Shown here one piece after another: positions 1 to 5,200 of a stretch of DNA of 5,840 bases. Location of the stretch: assembly GCA_035415725.1 (NCBI GenBank), contig DAOOGN010000148.1:1-5840 (forward strand), read 5' to 3'. The position numbers were made by a program, and so were the translations under genes. The DNA is from DSWT01 sp035415725. Its GTDB lineage: Bacteria > Chloroflexota > Anaerolineae > B4-G1 > SLSP01. The notes under the pieces were generated by a model. The model searched no databases. It was not told the origin of the DNA and saw only the letters and a program-made list of their open reading frames with translations. Each line of letters begins with the position of its first letter. Within the stretch, counting starts at the first letter, position 1.

Positions 1-81
1 TCCAAAGCATTCTTTTATTGTCTCATCGCCTTAGCAATTTGCCTGTTGCTGCCCTTATTGGGTGTGATCCCGGCCCAATCT
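1..81 (+). other. Signal peptide coding segment (incomplete at 5' end)
   Basis: The in-frame translation from base 1 begins SKAFFY and continues into a long Leu/Ile/Ala-rich core (LIALAICLLLPLLGV), followed by IPAQS and then QGE. Ala-Gln-Ser before Gln fits the small-x-small rule for signal peptidase I, placing cleavage after the Ser codon at 79-81. There is no lipobox Cys at the boundary, so a lipoprotein is unlikely. The positively charged N-region is only partly visible (one Lys), which is why the initiator Met is expected a few codons upstream of the window. Confidence 0.8.
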
Positions 82-2115
82 CAGGGGGAACTGAAAACCT
101 GGCAGCAAGCCACTCAGGGGATGTGGGGAGCTGACATCACGGGGATTGCCATCTCGCCCGACTTCGCCAATGACAGCCTGGTCCTGGTCGGCACCTGGCG
201 GGGGCTCTTCCGCTCGACCGACAGCGGTCTCACCTGGACGCACAGCACCGGCATCGAAACAGCTCCCGAAAACGATGCCGTACGCTTCTCACCCAACTTT
301 GCGGACGACCGGACTGCCTTCACCTGGGCAGCCAATCGCCTCTACCGTTCGACTGACGCCGGGCAGAGCTGGGCGCTGTATTACACTGCCTCAGCAGATA
401 TCAATGCCTTAGCCCTCTCGCCAGAATTCGCAAGCGATCACACGGCGATACTGGGAACCCATGGGCAGGGCGCCTACATCACCACCGATGGCGGCATTAC
501 CTGGAATCCTTGTAACACTGGCTTGACTGATAGTTACATCCTTTCAGCGGCTTTCTCACCTTCCTATTCCAGTGATCTTACGCTCATGATTGGGACGCAC
601 GGAAAAGGCTTTTTCCTTTCCACTGATAGCGGCGCTCACTGGACTGCCTTGAATAGCGGGCTGCCCACATATACCAATGGGAGCTATTACAATATATCTT
701 CCATCACCCCTTCCCCGGCTTTTGCCACTGACCACATCATTTTCGCCCGTGTTTTAGGCTATCTCTACCGTACCACCGATGCCGGCGCAACCTGGGTTCA
801 AGTCAGCGGGCTGCCCACCAATCTGGTCTCCTTTGTCTTGTCTCCCGATTTTGCCACCAGCCATGAGGCTTATGCTTCGATCCGTTATTTCCCAGGAGAT
901 GGTAAGTACATCTACACTAGCAGCGATTCAGGGGCGAGCTGGTCCCAGCTTGCTTCCAATACCCTCGTTTCGCAAATCGCCCTGGGAACGACTGCCGAAG
1001 GTGAGACACGACTATTTGGTACGAGCGAGAATGGCGTGGCCCGCTCAGAGAATGGCGGGTTGACCTGGACGCTGTACAACGAGGGGCTGGATGTCCTCTC
1101 GGTCAATTCCATTGCCGTCTCGCCGGCTTATACGACGGATCAAACTCTATTTGCGATTGGCAACAACCGCTTATTCCGCTCCACCAATGCTGCTGAAAAC
1201 TGGAGTCAGTTGCACCCGGAAAACTTCCTGGCATCCATTCCCGGCTCGTCTGATACAGCGGCATCGAACCAGGCATTGTCAGCCACGGAGTATTTGAACA
1301 GTGTGGCAGTCTCACCGGCCTTTGCCAGTGACCACACCGTCTTCGTCGGCGGTGAACGCGGCGTGTACCGTTCTCAGGATGGCGGCGATACCTGGGAACT
1401 CTTCAGCAATGGTCTGCCCGAAATTTGGGTGTTGACCATCGGGGTTTCACCCAATTATGCCAACGACCGGCGTGTCTTTGTTGGTTTGAATGCCGATGTT
1501 GGAGTTGTGAATGTCTACCTTTCTGAAGATGGAGGAGAGAACTGGCTTCCAACTGGTACCAACGACGGTGGCCCTATTACGGGCTTTGTTTTCTCCCCTC
1601 ATTATAGCCAGGATGGAATCATCTTTGCGATTGATAGCGTGTGGGGTGATCTGCACATGAGCAGCGGTGATTATTCGGTCTGGTTCAATAAACCGACTTA
1701 TACAAATCGAGTAGTTGATGTGGCGCTCTCGCCCGGTTATCCTGCCGACGAGACCTATTACACCTTGGAGAACGGTCCCGGAATCTGGATGACAACGGAC
1801 GACGGTGAAACCTGTTCTTGGTTGGTGGGTTTTCCAGATTACAGCAACCCTACCGATCTGCTGATGTCGTCTGATTTTGCCCAGGACCCCACGTTTTACG
1901 TCAGTTTTGTGGATGAGGTTGGCGTGATCCGCTCTACAGATGGCGGGACCAACTGGCAAACCATGAACAGCGGACTGCAAGGAAATTATGTCGAAGTGTT
2001 GAAATTCTTGGGCAATCAGGATGATTTGATTGCCGGCACCCTGCGTTCGGGCGTGTGGGTGTATCGGGCATCAGGCGCGCATTGGCAGGTTTATCTTCCC
2101 CTCGTTGTGAGGTAA
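1..2115 (+). CDS. Secreted Asp-box (BNR/sortilin-like) beta-propeller protein, 5' end missing
   Basis: The frame is open from base 1 to the TAA at 2113-2115 (704 residues visible). A TTG at 46 could be read as a start, but it lies in the middle of a hydrophobic signal-peptide core and has no ribosome binding site, so the true start is upstream of the window. After the signal peptide, the protein consists of 14 repeats, each with a strand-loop motif of the form SPxFAxDxTxF followed by an Asp-box (S-T-D-x-G-x-T-W). Such motifs form beta-propeller blades in sortilin/VPS10, sialidase (BNR), YCF48-like and GH74 proteins. I see no sialidase arginine triad or recognisable GH74 catalytic context, so binding or adhesion outside the cell is more likely than catalysis; this is inference. 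It ends in VYLPLVVR one residue after the last repeat's Trp. It probably shares a transcript with the next gene. Sampled composition is about 50% GC, lower than the neighbour. The fold assignment is firm, the function unknown. Confidence 0.9.
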   Translation, partial: SKAFFYCLIALAICLLLPLLGVIPAQSQGELKTWQQATQGMWGADITGIAISPDFANDSLVLVGTWRGLFRSTDSGLTWTHSTGIETAPENDAVRFSPNFADDRTAFTWAANRLYRSTDAGQSWALYYTASADINALALSPEFASDHTAILGTHGQGAYITTDGGITWNPCNTGLTDSYILSAAFSPSYSSDLTLMIGTHGKGFFLSTDSGAHWTALNSGLPTYTNGSYYNISSITPSPAFATDHIIFARVLGYLYRTTDAGATWVQVSGLPTNLVSFVLSPDFATSHEAYASIRYFPGDGKYIYTSSDSGASWSQLASNTLVSQIALGTTAEGETRLFGTSENGVARSENGGLTWTLYNEGLDVLSVNSIAVSPAYTTDQTLFAIGNNRLFRSTNAAENWSQLHPENFLASIPGSSDTAASNQALSATEYLNSVAVSPAFASDHTVFVGGERGVYRSQDGGDTWELFSNGLPEIWVLTIGVSPNYANDRRVFVGLNADVGVVNVYLSEDGGENWLPTGTNDGGPITGFVFSPHYSQDGIIFAIDSVWGDLHMSSGDYSVWFNKPTYTNRVVDVALSPGYPADETYYTLENGPGIWMTTDDGETCSWLVGFPDYSNPTDLLMSSDFAQDPTFYVSFVDEVGVIRSTDGGTNWQTMNSGLQGNYVEVLKFLGNQDDLIAGTLRSGVWVYRASGAHWQVYLPLVVR
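211..2085 (+). repeat. Array of 14 Asp-box propeller units (protein-level repeat)
   Basis: Asp-box Trp (or equivalent) codons start at 235, 370, 502, 640, 793, 940, 1066, 1201, 1393, 1543, 1681, 1813, 1954 and 2083. The spacings are 45, 44, 46, 51, 49, 42, 45, 64, 50, 46, 44, 47 and 43 residues. Clear boxes include RSTDSGLTW (211-237), RSTDAGQSW (346-372), RTTDAGATW (769-795), RSQDGGDTW (1369-1395) and RSTDGGTNW (1930-1956). Degenerate ones are unit 8 (RSTNAAENW), unit 11 (MSSGDYSVW), unit 12 (TTDDGETC, where Cys replaces Trp) and unit 14 (RASGAHW, no Asp). Most units carry an upstream SPxFAxD-type motif; unit 7 lacks it. Fourteen units would fit two seven-bladed propellers, but a different split cannot be excluded. 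Confidence 0.85.
2089..2112 (+). other. C-terminal VYLPLVVR tail of the propeller protein
   Basis: The last eight codons before the stop read VYLPLVVR. They start one residue after the Trp of the last, degenerate Asp-box. The second protein ends in VYLPLVLR. The tail is short and beta-prone. It has no downstream transmembrane helix or basic cluster, and no LPxTG, so it is not a classic sortase or PEP-CTERM signal. I recall similar endings on many Chloroflexota secreted proteins; a sorting or attachment role is inference. Confidence 0.6.
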
Positions 2116-2174
2116 AGACCTTCTAATAAAAAATAGATTATCCAACCCTTTAGAATATATGCAGGAGGATTACG
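2116..2174 (+). other. Intergenic spacer, AT-rich
   Basis: This 59-base gap is about 32% GC (19 of 59 counted), well below both flanking genes. It contains A-rich runs but no inverted repeat followed by a T-run, so I see no intrinsic terminator for the first gene. A TAGAAT at 2151-2156 resembles a -10 box but lacks a -35 partner. Read-through from the first gene to the second is the simplest interpretation. Confidence 0.6.
2163..2168 (+). promoter_or_regulatory. Ribosome binding site for the beta-helix protein
   Basis: AGGAGG sits six bases before the ATG at 2175, a full-strength Shine-Dalgarno at standard spacing. It decides the start: the ATG at 2159 is out of frame and upstream of the site, and the next in-frame ATG (2199) would cut off the charged N-region of the signal peptide. 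Confidence 0.88.
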
Positions 2175-2282
2175 ATGACGAAACAGCGAAATGGGTTCAT
2201 GGCAGTCTTGGGTGTAGCCGGTGGCGTAGCACTGCTGCTGCTCCTGTTGACTTTTCTAGGAGAGCCGGCGCCGGCTGCGTCG
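2175..2282 (+). other. Signal peptide coding segment
   Basis: The N-terminus MTKQRNG carries two basic residues. A hydrophobic core with six consecutive Leu (residues 20-25) follows, then GEPAPAAS before QSE. Cleavage after Ser36 (A-A-S before Q) fits signal peptidase I and resembles the A-Q-S before Q site of the upstream protein. There is no lipobox Cys; the first Cys is residue 43. Confidence 0.82.
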
Positions 2283-5200
2283 CAGAGCGAATTACAGGTC
2301 TGCACCGAGGGTTGCGCATACACCAACGTCCAAAGCGCGCTGGATGCCGCCAACCCAGGCGACGTGATCCAGATCGCCGGCGGCGTGTACACCGGCACAG
2401 TTTTGCGCGCCGGGCTGTGGCAGATGGTCTACATCACCCAAAGCGTGACGCTGCGCGGCGGGTACAATGCCGACTTTTCGGCGTGGGATCCGGCGCTTTA
2501 CACGACGACGCTGGATGCGGAAGGCGCGGGACGAGTGGTCTACGCTAAGGGCGCCATCAGTGTCACGTTGGAAGGGCTGCGGCTGGTCAACGGCTATCAT
2601 TCCGCCAGCGGCGCCGGCGTCTATGCTGAGGGCGTCACGCTGCACGTGCTGAGCAGCACCATCGGGCACAATCGCGTGGACCCCAACGAGGACGGCAACT
2701 ATGGCGTCGGCCTGTATGTGGGCGGCGGATCGCTGACCATGCAAAACAGCGTCGTGCAGGAGAACGAACCGAACCCCGGCGGCGACAATTCGCATAACGG
2801 CGGCGGCCTGTACGCCATTGACGCCACGGTCGCGATCAGCAACTCGCAGTTCTTGAGTAACACGGCATCCTTTGACAACGATGTGCTTTGGAATGTTGGC
2901 AGCGGCGGCGGTATCTTCTTGGAAAACTGCGAGACAAGGATCGCGGAGGTGACCTTCCGGGGCAACGTCGCTACTCCGGAGAACGGCGGCGGCGGCGGGC
3001 TGTGGACGCGGAGTGGATCACTGCGCCTGCTGGATTCGACCTTCGAGGGCAATACCAACGGCGGCGCGGCGCTACATACCGCCGGGACGCTCGTCTCTGG
3101 GAATACCTTCACCCACAACACCGGCAACGGGTTGGCTATCAACGCCTGGGTCCAGCAGGTCGTCAACATCACCGTGACCCACAACCTGTTGCAGAACAAC
3201 ACCGGGCTGGGCCTGTCCGTCGGCGCGCCGGCCTACAGCATGATCGTGGAGGATAACGATTTCATCGGCAATGGCAAGGGTGGCCTGGCGCTCCGGGCCA
3301 AATCCGATACCGGCGCCGCCACGGCGGTGATCGTGCGCGACAATCTGTTCCAGGATAACACTACCAGTGGCAACGGCGGCGGCGCGTCTCTCACCGGCGC
3401 GGTGGACGTGCTGTTCAACCGCTTTCTGAACAATCATGCTGACGGCAAAGGCGGCGGCGTCTACCAGGATGAATACTGCTCCGACCCCTACAGCAGTTAT
3501 ACCTGCAAAGATAACGCCAGCGCCGTGTACGACGGCAATCTGTTCCGCGGCAACTCGGCGGCTGAGGGCGGCGGGCTGTACTTCATCCCCAAATACAGCG
3601 CCAACTTGCGAATCTCCTGCCGCAACTTGGTCTTCCTGGATAACACCGCCGCCACCAGCGGCAGCGCGATCTATTTCTATCGCTACAACCCTACCGCGGT
3701 GCCCTTCGAGCACCTGACGGTGGCGAACAACACCGGCGGCGACGGTGCGATGATCTATCACATGATGGGCAAGGCGTATTACACCAACACGATCCTGTAT
3801 AGCGGGACTATTGGCATCAAGCGGCAAAACGACATCGTCACGCTGGATCACGTGCTGCGGTATGATGTCCTCACGCCGACTTTGAACGTAGCGACCTGGG
3901 GCCTCACCGACCTGTCGCCGATCACGGGCACCCCCGCCTTCGCGGCGGATGGGTATCACCTCACGGCAGCCTCGGCGGCGGTGGACGCCGGCATCGCCAC
4001 GTCAGTCACCCATGACATTGACAACCAACCGCGTCCCCTGGGCAGCGCTCCTGACATCGGCGCCGACGAAAGTCCCTACTCCCTCACCGGCGGCGTGCAG
4101 GTCTCCAAACTGGCCAGCGCGCCGGAGTGGAAGGTGTACTACACCGGCTTTAACATCCCCCCCTCTACTTACCTGCAACAGGAGTACCTGATCCCCTTCG
4201 GCTATTACGCCTCCTCCACCGCGCCGCAAGTGACTTCCTACGCCATCGAGGATACCTTCCCGGCCAGCCTGGAACTGGCCGCGGTCGCCAATCCGCCGGG
4301 GTTGACCTATGCTCAGGACGGCGCGACGCTCAGGTGGACGTCGCAAGCGCCGCTCCTGCCCGGCGCATGGGGCTGGGTAGGCCTCACCGGGCGTTCCGGC
4401 ACGATTGCCGGCGGGGACAGCCTCAGCAACAGCGGGCAGATGACCTACACCCTGGCGAACGGCAACTCGGCCACGCTCCCCTTCTCCGCGACCACGCAGG
4501 TGCCCGCGCGCCCCGTCTTCCCGCCGCTGTTCATCACGCCCGATGACGGCGAGATCTGCCTCAACGAGGGCAACCGCTTACGCGCCACCGGCCTTGCCGG
4601 CGCGGGGATGCTCGTGCGTCTCTACGAGAATGGCGACTACAAAGCCTCCGGGACCGCCAACGCCACGGGCATGTTCACCATCACCTGGACCTCGGTCCTG
4701 ACCGACAGCCACCCGGTGGTCACCCTGTATGCCACGGCCTGCGAGCCGGGTGGGGAGGGAGCGTGCAGCGCGCCCTCGGAGAGCGTCCGTCTGGAATATG
4801 CGCAGTCGCATTGGTGCCCGCAGCGTTCGTACTGGGAAGGCGACGCTTTCGGCATCCACTATACCTTCTACTTCCGCAACGACCTGGGACGTTACGCTAC
4901 CGACGACTTCGCGCTCCCCGGCGTCTACGGCTTCTGGAACACGAAAGTCCATCTGTATTCCTGCTGCGCCTACGATGATACCAATCCCTTCAAGGTCAAG
5001 GCTGATGGCGTGACCTATGATGATCCGGCATCCCATGAGGGTCGTTTCTGGACTTTCAACATCGGTTCGGCTCACGATGTCACCATCGAAACGCAATGCT
5101 TTGGTCCGGGCGGCGCGGAGGGCGATCCCAAACTTTCTACTGGCGAGGTGCTGATTGATCCCGACGGCTTTGTCTTCGACGTAGACGCCGGCGGGAGTTA

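Noticed and set aside
46..48. TTG as the start codon of the propeller gene
   Set aside because: It lies inside the hydrophobic signal-peptide core, has no ribosome binding site, and the same frame is open upstream to base 1 with a plausible N-region.
1447..1980. Minus-strand open frame (about 177 codons) opposite the propeller
   Set aside because: It overlaps several Asp-box units on the coding strand, and its translation shows no known fold or ribosome binding site.
211..2085. Sialidase or GH74 xyloglucanase identity for the propeller protein
   Set aside because: Asp-boxes alone are not diagnostic. I could not see an arginine triad with FRIP motif or recognisable GH74 catalytic surroundings, so only the fold is claimed.
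2151..2156. TAGAAT as a -10 promoter element for the second gene
   Set aside because: There is no -35-like hexamer at suitable distance, and transcription would begin inside or next to the ribosome binding site. A chance match in an AT-rich spacer is more likely.
2159..2548. Plus-strand open frame starting at the ATG upstream of the ribosome binding site
   Set aside because: It is out of frame with the beta-helix gene, which has the correct AGGAGG spacing and a signal peptide. The translation is Arg-rich, typical of a GC-rich shadow frame.
2985..2999. GGC-rich run as a simple-sequence or phase-variable repeat
   Set aside because: It is only five Gly codons (the last GGG), in frame, and fits the GGG turns of the beta-helix; a change in unit number would not shift the frame.
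3072..3959. Minus-strand open frame (about 295 codons) opposite the beta-helix
   Set aside because: It has the same shadow character: Val/Ala/Gly/Arg-rich and complementary to the repeated GGC-rich rungs. No recognisable domain was seen.
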